Shown one piece after another: positions 1 to 8,460 of a stretch of DNA of 52,538 nucleotides; position 1 is the stretch's first letter, and each line of letters opens with the position of its first letter. The notes beneath the pieces are model-generated. The model was not told the origin of the DNA. It worked only from the letters and a program-made list of their open reading frames with translations, and searched no databases. A program made the position numbers and the translations under genes. The stretch comes from Chloroflexi bacterium TSY (GTDB taxonomy: Bacteria; Chloroflexota; Anaerolineae; Caldilineales; Caldilineaceae). Where the stretch lies: contig JAHBNG010000107.1 in the NCBI GenBank assembly GCA_019217005.1, positions 1 to 52,538 on the forward strand, in the 5' to 3' direction.

Positions 1-1092
1 CCATTTCTGGTTCTCGGCATTGGTCAGCCAAAGGGAGAAATCAATGGATGGTTGGATCGTCGCCTCATCCCCGGCACGGAAGAGGACGATGTTCACGTCA
101 AGCAGCGGCCCGCCCCAATACGAGGAGTGGTCGACGCCTGGATTGGTCGGTGGCTGGACAAAGATCCAGTCAATTCCGTGTTCGGTGTCGGTGACCACTA
201 ACGTCTCGGGATCGACTTCCATACCCGGACGCCGTGCCCACCCAATGCTGGGACCGATGCCGCCTAGGAGAGCATTCTGATTCCAGAACTCCCAGCGATT
301 TGCGCTCAACCCCGACGGATTGGGAACAACATTGTGTACGAAGTGGAGATCCTGCATCCACTGCAACCAGGCCAACCCTTCCTCATCTCCCAGTTTGCAG
401 CGCCACTGGCTATCCTTGAGTTCCACGGTGTCAGTCCCCCAGTTCCAACTGAGAACCTGCTCCGGCCAATAGAAGAACGGGTTGGACTGTTGAGTAGAGA
501 AGACCGCACCCCACACCTGGCTGCCATCGTCCCGCTCAAAGGTACACGCCTTCATCAGCTCCAAATAGTCATCGAAGCTCCAGGTGCGTTCCGGTGCAGC
601 GGGCACCAGATCCATGGCATCCGCCCCTTCGATGATGTCCAGGTTGATGGTCATGCCGTTGGCCAGCGTATAGAAGGGCACCATATAGTTTTTGCCCTGA
701 TAGAGCATACCATCGTACCAACCCGCGGGCAGATCGTCCAGGAACTCCTGGGGCAGTTCCACTTCCAAAGCCACATCACCTTCCAGCGCATAGAGGATCT
801 GGTCAACCCCGCCACGCAAGATCAGATTCGGCGGATTGCCAGCGGAAACGGCAGTCGCCATCTTGGTCAACGCATCCCACCCCATGGCTTGATAAGCGAT
901 CTGGACATCGGGATGCTCCTGCATATACTTGTCAGCCATATCCTGCTCCCACTGGCCGTGGGGATAGAGATCCGACGGCAGTCCCAGCGCAAAGGACCAC
1001 CACTGTAGTTCAACCGGGGCTGCTTGGGCTGCTCCATCAGTGCCTGGTGCTGCTGCCTTCAAAAACGCACGTCTTGAAAGTACCTGTTGCAT
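1..1092 (-). CDS. Extracellular sugar-binding protein, family 1 (ABC importer), 3' end cut by the window edge
   Basis: The frame is open from the ATG at 1092 to the window edge (364 codons). It reads as a family-1 solute-binding protein that captures a sugar or oligosaccharide outside the membrane for a CUT1 ABC permease. Typical segments are an N-terminal aromatic patch (LQWWSFALG), an NPPNLILRGG hinge-like segment near residue 95, and WEFWNQNALLGG towards the visible end. A good ribosome site (AAAGGAGG) lies 7 nt before the ATG. The start carries a twin-arginine-like motif (SRRAFLK, residues 6-12), but the hydrophobic stretch and lipobox cysteine usual in this family are missing: residues 13-26 are only AAAPGTDGAAQAAP. 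Export may therefore be impaired. It follows a PhyH gene on the same strand. The family call is firm; the substrate is unknown. Confidence 0.85.
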   Translation of the reverse strand, partial: MQQVLSRRAFLKAAAPGTDGAAQAAPVELQWWSFALGLPSDLYPHGQWEQDMADKYMQEHPDVQIAYQAMGWDALTKMATAVSAGNPPNLILRGGVDQILYALEGDVALEVELPQEFLDDLPAGWYDGMLYQGKNYMVPFYTLANGMTINLDIIEGADAMDLVPAAPERTWSFDDYLELMKACTFERDDGSQVWGAVFSTQQSNPFFYWPEQVLSWNWGTDTVELKDSQWRCKLGDEEGLAWLQWMQDLHFVHNVVPNPSGLSANRWEFWNQNALLGGIGPSIGWARRPGMEVDPETLVVTDTEHGIDWIFVQPPTNPGVDHSSYWGGPLLDVNIVLFRAGDEATIQPSIDFSLWLTNAENQKW

Positions 1093-1200
1093 CGTTTGCC
1101 TCCTTTGGGAATTGATGGTATTAAGTGGTAGGAGAAAAAGTGAGTAGAAGACCCCCTGGTTGTAGATATTCAACGAAGCTCAGCAACCTTCATTTGTCGT

Positions 1201-2040
1201 TCAGTCGTCAATTCTCTCTGCCCCGGGGACCGAGCGATCGGGAATTGTATAATCCATCCAGTGGGTGAGCTTTCTTTGTTCCGGTGTAAAGCGCTTTCGA
1301 ATTGATGGCGGCATCCAGTAATGCCGGGCGTTGTGATGATCCCACATGGGACAGGCCCGATTGCGGTGGACGTGATTGTACTGCAGGGTCGTTCGCCTCC
1401 GAGAGGTCGTCTTCGCCGCGCCCGTGTGTGTGAGCGCCTCAGTGAATATCATGACGTCTCCCGGATCGCCCGTAATTTCAAGCGCCCCCGGAGTATCCAA
1501 GCCGGCGGTTCCCCAGCGTTGGTAATCGAGATTGAAATTCTTCTTGTGCGAGCCCGGTATCACCGCAAAGCAACCGTCGCCGGGGTGATTCGGCGTGAGC
1601 ATGGTGACAACATTTACCATGGGCGATCGAATCACACCGTCACGCACCGTGTACTCCTCGGTTGGCAGGCCGTGGTGCCATCTGGTGGCTTCACGACCTT
1701 CATATTTCGAGATCGACCAGGTGTTCACGAGCTGTGGCTCGCCCATGAATGCTTTGAGGTAGGGCAGGACGGCCGGGTGTGCGATCAACCGGTCGAAAAC
1801 GGGGTTTAGCCGAGGAAGGCCATTCAATCGAACCTGATGTTCTATCTTGGTGTCCTTGATAAAGTGCTGTGCTGTGACGACCGGCAATCCATTCGCCCAA
1901 CTCTCGTCGTGGTCGATCGCTTCATTCTCGACCACAGTCCGATCGAGCGCTTCAACCAGATCGCGATCGATGGCCTTTCGCAAAATCAGAAATCCCTGAA
2001 TATCGAAAAGAAATTTCTCTTCATCGGTTACTTCATGCAT
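1201..2040 (-). CDS. Phytanoyl-CoA dioxygenase (PhyH) family protein
   Basis: A 279-residue protein of the Fe(II)/2-oxoglutarate-dependent PhyH family. The frame stays open 35 codons upstream, but I start at 2040 because GGAGG lies 9 nt before this ATG and the product then begins like its relatives (MHEVTDEEKFLFDIQGFLIL). Family segments: GFLIL near residue 17, PGDGCFAVIPGSHK at 153-166, PGDVMIFTEALTH at 193-205. The distal metal ligand H205 and the downstream basic segment (SRRRTTLQY) are present. The proximal motif is W-H-H-G (residues 121-124), so the usual H-x-D carboxylate is replaced by Gly. This occurs in some subfamilies, and in related halogenases the open site binds chloride. Substrate unknown. 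It lies just upstream of the sugar-binding-protein gene on the same strand. Confidence 0.85.
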   Translation of the reverse strand: MHEVTDEEKFLFDIQGFLILRKAIDRDLVEALDRTVVENEAIDHDESWANGLPVVTAQHFIKDTKIEHQVRLNGLPRLNPVFDRLIAHPAVLPYLKAFMGEPQLVNTWSISKYEGREATRWHHGLPTEEYTVRDGVIRSPMVNVVTMLTPNHPGDGCFAVIPGSHKKNFNLDYQRWGTAGLDTPGALEITGDPGDVMIFTEALTHTGAAKTTSRRRTTLQYNHVHRNRACPMWDHHNARHYWMPPSIRKRFTPEQRKLTHWMDYTIPDRSVPGAERIDD

Positions 2041-2145
2041 TTTGAATCCCTCCGTTGAAGAATATGAGGGTAAAGGAGCGAGTTGAGGTTGTCCTGCATC
2101 AGAAGTAGCCTTGAGCGCTGCGTGCCAGCCTAAATTCGAGGTCAT

Positions 2146-2527
2146 ACTCCCGATCGCGCTGTGCCGATGGCGGTTAAAAACCGCAGCACCTCCTCGGGCA
2201 TCAGCAAATTCACGTCAGCTTGCACAGGTTGGTGTCACCTTCACGCAATTACTCTAACACTAGATGTGGGAACACTGGACTCGACCTCGAAGCAATAGTG
2301 GATAGTGTATCACGACTGCGATCCAGACGCAAAAGGCGTCGACTCTGCTCTATAAACTTGCGACACTGAGTTGTCTAGTGGTCATTCCTTGAGGAGTTGT
2401 TCCAGGTATTGCTTGCCGCTCTGAATATCCGCAATCTGCTAATGACTCCTCATCGTATCGGTTCCTAGTATATCAACCCAATAGAACTTGATGCAATCCC
2501 CATCTCAACCTATAATAACAGAGAAAA
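2146..2527. other. Intergenic stretch with a tiny coding remnant
   Basis: No complete gene is seen. On the minus strand around 2388-2450 the reading ADIQSGKQYLEQLLKE then stop resembles the C-terminus of a small conserved protein. The codons before it run into a stop, so it looks like a remnant. No convincing promoter is visible. Confidence 0.4.
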
Positions 2528-2558
2528 GCCCTCCACAGTGGACGAGACTGTGCAGGGC
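2528..2558 (-). terminator. Rho-independent terminator after the small gene at 2612-2842
   Basis: A 12-bp stem with one mismatch (GCCCTCCACAGT against ACTGTGCAGGGC) closes a 7-nt loop. Read on the minus strand it is followed by TTTTCTCTGTTATT. It lies about 50 nt past the stop of the minus-strand small gene. Confidence 0.6.
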
Positions 2559-2611
2559 GGTTGCCTTCGACTCGAAGGGTGTTGATTCGCTTAGTTGCTC
2601 AGAGATCGGCT

Positions 2612-2842
2612 TCAGCTTTGTTTGGGGTGTTTCCGGTTGCCTCGATCGCGTGGCGGCAACCCTGTATGGGTATTCAAGCTATCAACATCAAAACGAATAA
2701 TGGAAAGTGTACGACTATTAAGTTCGAGTAACTCTTGCTGCTTGACTTGGTTCTGGATCAACTGGCCGATGGCCATCTCTGGTGTGATCTGTTCCAGTTC
2801 CCATTGCCGTAAGAGTTCGGTTGGTGGTACGGCTGCCATCAT
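2612..2842 (-). CDS. Small protein of unknown function
   Basis: A 76-residue ORF that I do not recognise. It is probably real: its two tandem ATG codons are preceded by AAGGAGGAA at ideal spacing, and a terminator-like hairpin follows. Residues 1-45 are helical and rich in Leu, Gln and Glu (TELLRQWELEQITPEMAIGQ), suggesting a short amphipathic or coiled-coil region. The tail (after about residue 48) is polar and rich in Arg, His and Pro, and may be a frame-altered end. No membrane segment or catalytic motif is seen. Confidence 0.5.
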   Translation of the reverse strand: MMAAVPPTELLRQWELEQITPEMAIGQLIQNQVKQQELLELNSRTLSIIRFDVDSLNTHTGLPPRDRGNRKHPKQS

Positions 2843-3050
2843 TTTCCTCCTTCTTGAGTAAACTCAGAGCCTGGTCATTCTTAGTGACCAGAATTGTATC
2901 ATAGTATAGAACGAGTGTCAAGACCTATTTGTTAATATCAAGACTCAGTAGATCCAAATTTGGCGTTTTTGACTATTTTCAGTCGGGAGAGAAGGGATTT
3001 TGGGGCCATTTTTTCAGATCTCAGTTGCCAAAAACAGCCAATTTCATATC

Positions 3051-4546
3051 CTTTACTTTCTGGTAAAAGAAAAGAGATGAGGTGAGAAATGTGACAAAAA
3101 GCGGTTAGCGTTTCATCCTAAAGGTAGCGAAACCAAAAAGGAGGAAGGAATGCTAACCGTGCCAGAAATAACTATAGCAGTACTGATGAATGTATTGCAA
3201 GTAACGCCGGTGGGAACAAACGTAAATGTAATGCGTCTGATGTGGGCGATGATGAATGGGTCGTTTCTGAAAAGTCGAGGAGCAATCCATAGTGGATTGA
3301 GTGAAAGCGGGTTTGAAGATGAGGAGATCCGAAGAAGCTGGTGGAGCTTTCGATATGGATCATGGGATATTGCAAGCCTGCTCTCATCGTGGCAAGAAGA
3401 AGTGGAGTGGAAAGGGAATGGGAGGCAAAAGTTAGAAGGATACCGAGTGAAAAGCATAGATATCACAGGGTTCTGGCGACCGAAGCTGCAAGGGAAAGTG
3501 AACCGACTCTATAACTCAACGGCTCGTCGGGCATTGCCCGCTCATCTTTGGAGTGATGATAAGCTCGGGGGAGATAGGCGGGAAACGAGTGCCACTGCTC
3601 AAGGCAATCATGAGATGCGAGGTAGGCACAAAGGAAAGTGAGTTTCGGAAAAAGCTGCTGAAAGAGACGAAGAAATCACTGGAGTCAGACGAAGTGGCGG
3701 TGGTCGATGCCGGGTTTACAATCAGAGAAATGCTAGAAAGCGACGTCGACCGATTTGTCCTTCGGGAAGCGATTAACTGCACAGCGCGCCGCAATGAGTT
3801 ACCCGAACGTAAGGAAAAGGCAGACCACCTGAATATGGTGATATTGTGCGTCCGCTCTCTCGATGCTATAGGGAAAGCGACTCGAGGCCACAACTCCAGA
3901 CTCGTTTGGTCAATTTGTCTATAGTGGTCGCCTGATTCGCTATCAAGCATGGCACAATCTCGTCCCAGGACAACCAAGGTGGATACAGCCAACCGCACCT
4001 ATTCGATTTACGTCTTTCAGGATCCTGCTTATCACACACCTTTGGTTCTGGCGACCGTCATGGCTTTACAAGCTGAAACCATTTATCTTTTCTCTCTGGA
4101 GCGCTGGCCTGTTGAACATCCCCCCTTGGCTTCCAAGCAGATGATTGGCTTACATCGTCAATTTGTTCATGCCGATGAGGCTTGCTTCCGCTTACCTGAA
4201 CTGGGGCTGCTGGCTGGCAATCTTCTTTCCCATTTAGCCGCTTCTCTTCCTCCCATACCGACTGGCTACTGGGATCGAGAGCCTCAAGCCACTCCCGGCA
4301 GGCTGCGCCGCGTTCTCTCGAGTGCTCTTTTTCCAACTCCCGACCAACTCGACCCTGACTTTCGGAAAAAGGCCTCGGTTTCACACCATTTACCTAAAGG
4401 CGTTCTCGCTCATCGCCGCCTCAATGCCGCTGCTTAAACTAGCCGAGCACTATTTTTACATTTTATCCCGTTTTTTCAGGGTGGATTCTTTTTTCCGCCC
4501 CTTTCGGTTTGCCCTTTGTCACTCAAGCCTTTACCAGAAAGTAAAG
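3051..4546 (+). mobile_element. IS4-like insertion sequence, copy 1 (1496 bp)
   Basis: Imperfect terminal inverted repeats start CTTTACTTTCTGGTAAA and end TTTACCAGAAAGTAAAG. The 5-bp duplication ATATC (3046-3050 and 4547-4551) lies in MITE copy A, whose other copies show the single site. A second, closely similar copy in the opposite orientation is at 39202-40690. Confidence 0.92.
3150..4437 (+). pseudogene. IS4-like DDE transposase, frame-broken
   Basis: Three successive ORFs (3150-3641, 3553-3924, 3949-4437) together make one DDE transposase. The first carries a candidate catalytic Asp in KSIDITGFWRP, the second Asp in VAVVDAGF, and the third the LERWPVEHPPLASK segment, which fits the R-x3-E-x6-K part of the IS4-family signature. 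Compared with copy 2, this copy lacks one base near 3530 and is shifted again between about 3870 and 3950. It should be inactive unless supplied in trans. Assignment to the IS4 superfamily rests on that signature, the 5-bp duplication and the length. Confidence 0.8.
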
Positions 4547-4694
4547 ATATCTAGAAATCGCTTAAATTTTACGTAAATGCTAGGTATTGACTGGCAAATA
4601 CGTATTTATGTCAACTAATTAGCCCAAATTCTCTCTCTAAACCTGAAATTTGGATCTACTGAGACTAATGGTGTTGCTCTAGTGGAATTAATAT

Positions 4695-4913
4695 ATGGAA
4701 CGATTTGGGGAAAAGCTGCGGACGTTACGACAACAACACGATATGACTGTACGGGAATTAGCAGTGAAGTTAAAAGTCAACTCACACAGTCATATCGTGC
4801 AAATTGAATCAGGCAAAAGCAAACCCTCTGTCGAGTTATTATTGAAAATTATGGATTTATTTAAGGTGTCTTGTGACCGATTGCTCAAAGACGATCTAGA
4901 GCTAGACGAGTAA
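4695..4913 (+). CDS. XRE-family helix-turn-helix regulator
   Basis: A 72-residue protein that is almost entirely one Cro/CI-type helix-turn-helix DNA-binding domain. It begins FGEKLRTLRQQHDMTVRELA, then has the turn and recognition helix (HSHIVQIESGKSKPS) and the closing helices. Proteins of this size act as repressors or as antitoxin-like regulators. It starts 33 bp after the end of MITE copy A and is followed by the convergent xisH-xisI pair. No partner gene lies immediately next to it on the same strand, and the site before the ATG is weak. Confidence 0.75.
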   Translation: MERFGEKLRTLRQQHDMTVRELAVKLKVNSHSHIVQIESGKSKPSVELLLKIMDLFKVSCDRLLKDDLELDE

Positions 4914-5214
4914 AACTGTATCATCTTGGCTGATCGCGTATGAAGGATTCCATCACTAGCTCGACTCACCATCCAGATAGCTTGCCAACGCCCGTGTGAC
5001 GTGCGGCGGGTTGACCCCGTGACGCCCACCAACCGATACCATATCAAGCACCCGGCAAGTTCCAAAATCGCACGCTATTTTAGCCGTCACGTCGACATAA
5101 TGTTGGCTACGAAGGTTCAAGCCACCCAACCAAGAAATTATACGAGCTGTCCCGAATGCCCCGGTAGTTTCAAGTCACGCAACCGTACTGTGCCAGATGA
5201 GCTACATCCGATGT
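4914..5214. other. Intergenic, no feature seen
   Basis: A 300-bp gap between the XRE gene and the convergent xisI gene. A plus-strand ORF here overlaps the 3' end of xisI and resembles no known protein. No terminator is evident. Confidence 0.4.
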
Positions 5215-5568
5215 TTAAGCTAGCGCCAACTCAGGTTGACGTTCTGGCTGATCGGCTATGGTACGAAGTTCAGGCGGCAGAAAACCTGAACAGATATCCG
5301 GTCGAGGTACGCCCATCTCCTCTAATTCAGAGATGATTAAATCTTCAGTGTTGTTGCACTGAATAATGATCTTGTTATCACAAATATCTATATGCACCAA
5401 ACAGAGATGAAGTCGTTTGCGGTCTGACCAACCGACACGCACAGCCATATAGCGCATCCGCTCATCATCAAAAATTAGCTCAACCTTGGATCGCTCGGTG
5501 TGTAAAGATTCGTACGGTAACAGTAATTCCTTTACACATTTTTTATAGGTTTCTACCTTTTTATCCAT
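5215..5568 (-). CDS. xisI: XisI family protein
   Basis: A 117-residue protein with the XisI pattern. The N-terminus (KKVETYKKCVKELLLPY) leads to the hallmark VRVGWSDRKRLHLCLVHIDI, then DNKIIIQCNNTEDLI, and the closing SGFLPPELR. XisI was defined in Anabaena as one of the factors controlling excision of the fdxN element; in most genomes it occurs beside XisH and its biochemical role is unsettled. Its start overlaps the xisH 3' end by 16 bp, so the two are translationally coupled. A short extension (ADQPERQPELALA) follows the core. Confidence 0.85.
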   Translation of the reverse strand: MDKKVETYKKCVKELLLPYESLHTERSKVELIFDDERMRYMAVRVGWSDRKRLHLCLVHIDICDNKIIIQCNNTEDLIISELEEMGVPRPDICSGFLPPELRTIADQPERQPELALA

Positions 5569-5969
5569 AGTAACGGCTCCTCTTGCGCCACATCGTACAC
5601 AATCAACTGTAACTCAAATACTTCAATCGCTAACTGGCCTACTTGTCGAGAAAAGATATCTTCATACGCGTGTAGCGGCACTGCGAGATACAACACGCGC
5701 TCTGGCTCCTGCAATTCCAAGAGCTTACGATAAAGGCCATATTGTCCGAGGGCTTTTTCCAGTTCTGCCGCTTGAGATTCCAGCAGGAAGCTCTTGATTT
5801 CAACGGCAATTTTCTCTAGTCGCCGTTCGGCAACAATCAAGCGTTCCGCACCCAGATCAGTTTCAAGTTGTGGATCGGCGTCGAACACATATTCTTTGTG
5901 CGTAATGGTCCAGCCTTCTGCTTCTAAGGCATCACATACAACTTGATAAAATTTGTCTCTTCGTGCCAT
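5553..5969 (-). CDS. xisH: XisH family protein (PD-(D/E)XK nuclease-like fold)
   Basis: A 138-residue XisH protein. It opens ARRDKFYQVVCDALEAEGWT, then TDLGAERLIVAERRLEKIAV leading to VEIKSFL, the E-x-K active-site strand of the restriction-endonuclease-like fold, and later QYGLYRKLL, ERVLYLAVP and LQLIVYDV. In Anabaena XisH acts with XisI and the XisF recombinase in excision of the fdxN element. Elsewhere the pair is widespread in cyanobacteria and Chloroflexota with no shown activity. Here a tyrosine-recombinase relic lies about 2.5 kb away. First gene of a two-gene operon. Confidence 0.87.
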   Translation of the reverse strand: MARRDKFYQVVCDALEAEGWTITHKEYVFDADPQLETDLGAERLIVAERRLEKIAVEIKSFLLESQAAELEKALGQYGLYRKLLELQEPERVLYLAVPLHAYEDIFSRQVGQLAIEVFELQLIVYDVAQEEPLLWIKR

Positions 5970-6483
5970 GTAAGATTCTTTGGATTCCTCTCGTAATCAA
6001 CCACCATTGACATTGCAGTCTCTCTTGTCCCTATTATAACAGAAAAGCCGAGTGCTTTGCACCCAGCCGACAAGTGACCAATTGGTGGTGGGAACCACTA
6101 GCGCTGATTACACCGCCCTTGCGACACTGACCAACCCCAAGACACCGCCAAACTCGACCACGCGGACAAAACGATCCAACTACACAAACGAGCTTGTTCC
6201 AGGCCGCGCCGTAAGTTGGTGCAGTTTTATTTGCAGGTGAGACCTTCAAACTTTACCGCCCACCAAAGAGAGCAAGGGAAACCGCACCTTCGACCCAAGT
6301 ACTGAGTTTGGCTTTGACAGGTTCCATAGCATTCCCAACGAATGACCATCGCGCCAAAGTTATGCGGAGCATTTGGGGTGACATCAAGCAGCCATCAGAA
6401 TCGAAAACGAAGCCGCTGACCTTGTGTTAACTGGAAGTTAGCTACGTTTGGGCTGCCGAAATTACCAGCACTTAATTTAATAG
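5970..6483. other. Intergenic region upstream of xisH
   Basis: About 510 bp with no gene that I can support. Short ORFs on both strands have no recognisable composition. The xisH promoter should lie near 5970-6040, but no clear -10/-35 pair is visible. Confidence 0.4.
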
Positions 6484-7468
6484 CTAATCATGCCATACTA
6501 CTTCACATACAATGAACTCGCTTAGCAAAATTCGAACAAGCGTAAATTCGTCAATGAGTGTTAGATATCGGTATCTGTCATTTTGGACAACCTGCCATTC
6601 ATTTCCACTGTTAATAAGTGTTTTCTGAAATGCTCTGCTTCCGATCTCAGGAAATATTCTGCCATCAGGAACTGACTCAAAATTGCTGATAGTTTCCTGA
6701 TCTAAATCTTCGAGTATCAGTAGATCCAAATTTCAGGTTTTGAGAGAGAATTCTGGCTAAACAGTTGACATAAATACAAATTTGCCGGTCGATATCTAGT
6801 TTTTGCGTTAGATTTGGGCGATTTTCAGATATGAAATAGGTTGTTTTCTGTAACCGAAATCTGAATAAATGACTCCAAAATCCCTGCAATCTCGACTGAA
6901 AATCGCCAAATTTGGATCTACTGAGTATTGCCCAATTCACGTATGACGGAGTAGTAAACCGAGGCTCATTGAGTTCAAATAGAGAGTGCCCTTTCGCTAG
7001 CTTTGTCAACACATTCCGCATTCTTTGCGCTTCAACATTTTTGAGTTGGCCGGAATTATCAATGATTCTCGATTTGATTGCAGGTCGCCTGTCGAGAATT
7101 CTAGCGATCTTTTGTCGCATACGAGGATTATTTTTTGTTGTTTGTTGAAGTGCTAGCGTGGCAGGCTTTTCACTCTTCGGGTCTGGTACTTGATCAAACA
7201 AGCTTAATTGCAAGCGGTCATGCGACGTTCCACAATTACTACCATACTTCTGAGTTCTGGCTACTTCAATCCAACATGCTATATATTCTTCATCCATAGA
7301 AAACCCGGCGTTACAGCTTTCACATGCAGATACAATCGGTAGATTTTTTGGGTAAGGTTTGTCTAGCAAGACTTTAGATGGTACGTGCTCTCTTGTTTTG
7401 GTATCTCCACCACAATAAGCACACCAGCTATATTGTCTTACATCTCCATAATTCCGGTATTGCTTCAT
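6484..7468 (-). pseudogene. HNH endonuclease-like protein gene interrupted by a MITE
   Basis: The N-terminal part (7468 to about 6929) has a zinc-binding HNH layout: C16-x2-C19 (WCAYCGG), REHVPS around H28, and C49-x2-C52-N (CESCNAGF). This matches the family of small HNH proteins with paired CxxC knuckles that cut or nick DNA. The gene is cut by MITE copy B at 6718-6923. Removing the 206-bp element and one AGTAT duplication joins NWAI directly to LEDLDQETIS in frame and gives a 257-residue ORF ending at 6484, so the disruption is recent. The role is unknown. Confidence 0.8.
6718..6923 (-). repeat. MITE family 1, copy B (206 bp) in the HNH gene
   Basis: Inverted orientation relative to copies A, C and D, with the same termini (CAGTAGATCC / GGATCTACTG) and the 5-bp duplication AGTAT at 6713-6717 and 6924-6928. 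It is 9 bp shorter than the 215-bp copies. Confidence 0.92.
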
Positions 7469-7597
7469 ATTGGATTTATCTGATACTTAACATCATGATT
7501 TCGGCCTGCACGGATGTTAGCATTTTCTAATCTAATCATTGCTAGTACTTTTTGGCTAGACTCTGCTAACCCTGTAGCGGCCAACTTGGGTATGAGA

Positions 7598-8033
7598 GGC
7601 AAAAACGTCCGATGTGCAGTGAAAACCGCAAACTCTTACCCGATCCCACTCGACTGCGCTCTGCAAATGTGGGACTTCTGGACCGCTTTTGTCCTCTATA
7701 TCACAAGTCGGCGCGCATCTTTTCGCTCCATTCCCATTCGCGCCAGATTCGCGCCACAGATTACAATTTTGTTCACCAACAGCATGCCAGATTGACAATA
7801 AAAATGCAATGCTCTGCAGGGGGCAAAAACGTCCGATCCACAGTGAAAACCGCAAACTCTTTCTCAGTCCCGCTCGACTGCGCTCTGCAAATGTGAGACT
7901 TCTGGACCGCTTTTGTCCTCTATATCACAAATCGGCGCGCATCTTTTCGCGCCATTCCCATTCGCACAGGATTCGCGCCACAGATTACAATTTTGTTCAC
8001 CGACAGCATACCAGATTGACAACAATAATGCAA
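7598..8033 (+). repeat. Tandem duplication, two units of about 212 bp at 224-bp spacing
   Basis: Unit 1 (7598-7809) and unit 2 (7822-8033) begin GGCAAAAACGTCCGAT and match along their length with scattered substitutions. Both carry CGACTGCGCTCTGCAAATGT, CCGCTTTTGTCCTCTATAT and CCACAGATTACAATTTTGTT. Neither encodes a recognisable protein. They fill the space between the HNH gene start and the recombinase relic. Unit-to-unit differences show the duplication is not very recent. Confidence 0.85.
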
Positions 8034-8073
8034 TAGGATTTTTCCACTGTCCTATTCAAGATGATGTCAGCCT

Positions 8074-8451
8074 CAGTAGATCCAAATTTGGCGTTTTTGG
8101 CGATTTTCAGTCGAGATTGCAGGGATTTTGGAGTCATTTATTCAGATTTCGGTTACAGAAAACAACCTATTTCATATCTGAAAATCGCCCAAATCTAGGG
8201 GTGGTTCAAAATTAGGTTTACACTTTTGATATATAGACAAAAATCTATATGAGACCGTTTTCTCTCTGAGAACCGGCGAAATCAGAGAATATAAACGTTC
8301 TTTCTGTTTCTAAAAGTGTAAACCTATCTATCCAGCTAAAATGAACCACCCCCAAATCTAACGCAAAAACTAGATATCGACCGGCAAATTTGTATTTATG
8401 TCAACTGTTTAGCCAGAATTCTCTCTCAAAACCTGAAATTTGGATCTACTG
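8074..8451 (+). repeat. MITE family 1, copy C (215 bp) carrying a nested MITE
   Basis: Termini CAGTAGATCC and GGATCTACTG, with the 5-bp duplication AGCCT (8069-8073 and 8452-8456). A 155-bp MITE of family 3 plus an 8-bp duplication is inserted inside; subtracting these gives exactly 215 bp. It lies at the 5' end of the tyrosine-recombinase relic. Confidence 0.92.
8198..8352 (+). repeat. MITE family 3, copy 1 (155 bp)
   Basis: Terminal inverted repeats GGGGTGGTTCA and TGAACCACCCC, with sub-terminal ATTAGGTTTACACTTTTGAT and AAAAGTGTAAACCTA. Flanked by an 8-bp duplication CAAATCTA (8190-8197 and 8353-8360), and the undisturbed site is visible in MITE copy D. The second copy at 26395-26549 is also 155 bp and matches along its length in inverse orientation. 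No coding capacity. Confidence 0.92.
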
Positions 8452-8460
8452 AGCCTATAG

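Larger units (their letters stand above)
2946..4661 (+). repeat. MITE family 1, copy A (215 bp), split by an IS4-like element
   Basis: A non-coding element with terminal inverted repeats CAGTAGATCCAAATTT and AAATTTGGATCTACTG, flanked by the 5-bp duplication AGACT (2941-2945 and 4662-4666). Taking out the 1496-bp IS and its 5-bp duplication leaves 215 bp, the same length as copies C and D. Its sequence is more diverged than the other copies, so it is probably older. Confidence 0.9.

Noticed and set aside
334..1008. Long plus-strand ORF of 224 codons
   Set aside because: It is the antisense of the sugar-binding-protein gene, with low-complexity His/Gln/Ile composition and no recognisable domain.
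5001..5336. 111-codon plus-strand ORF
   Set aside because: Overlaps the 3' end of xisI, has no ribosome site and no similarity to any family I know.
7469..7600. Possible attC site between HNH gene and recombinase relic
   Set aside because: RYYYAAC (ACTTAAC) and a TAACATC/GATGTTA hairpin exist, but no partner GTTRRRY at suitable distance; the putative right core GTTAGCA does not fit.
7598..8033. CRISPR-like array
   Set aside because: Only two units of over 200 bp with no spacers of uniform length and no cas genes.
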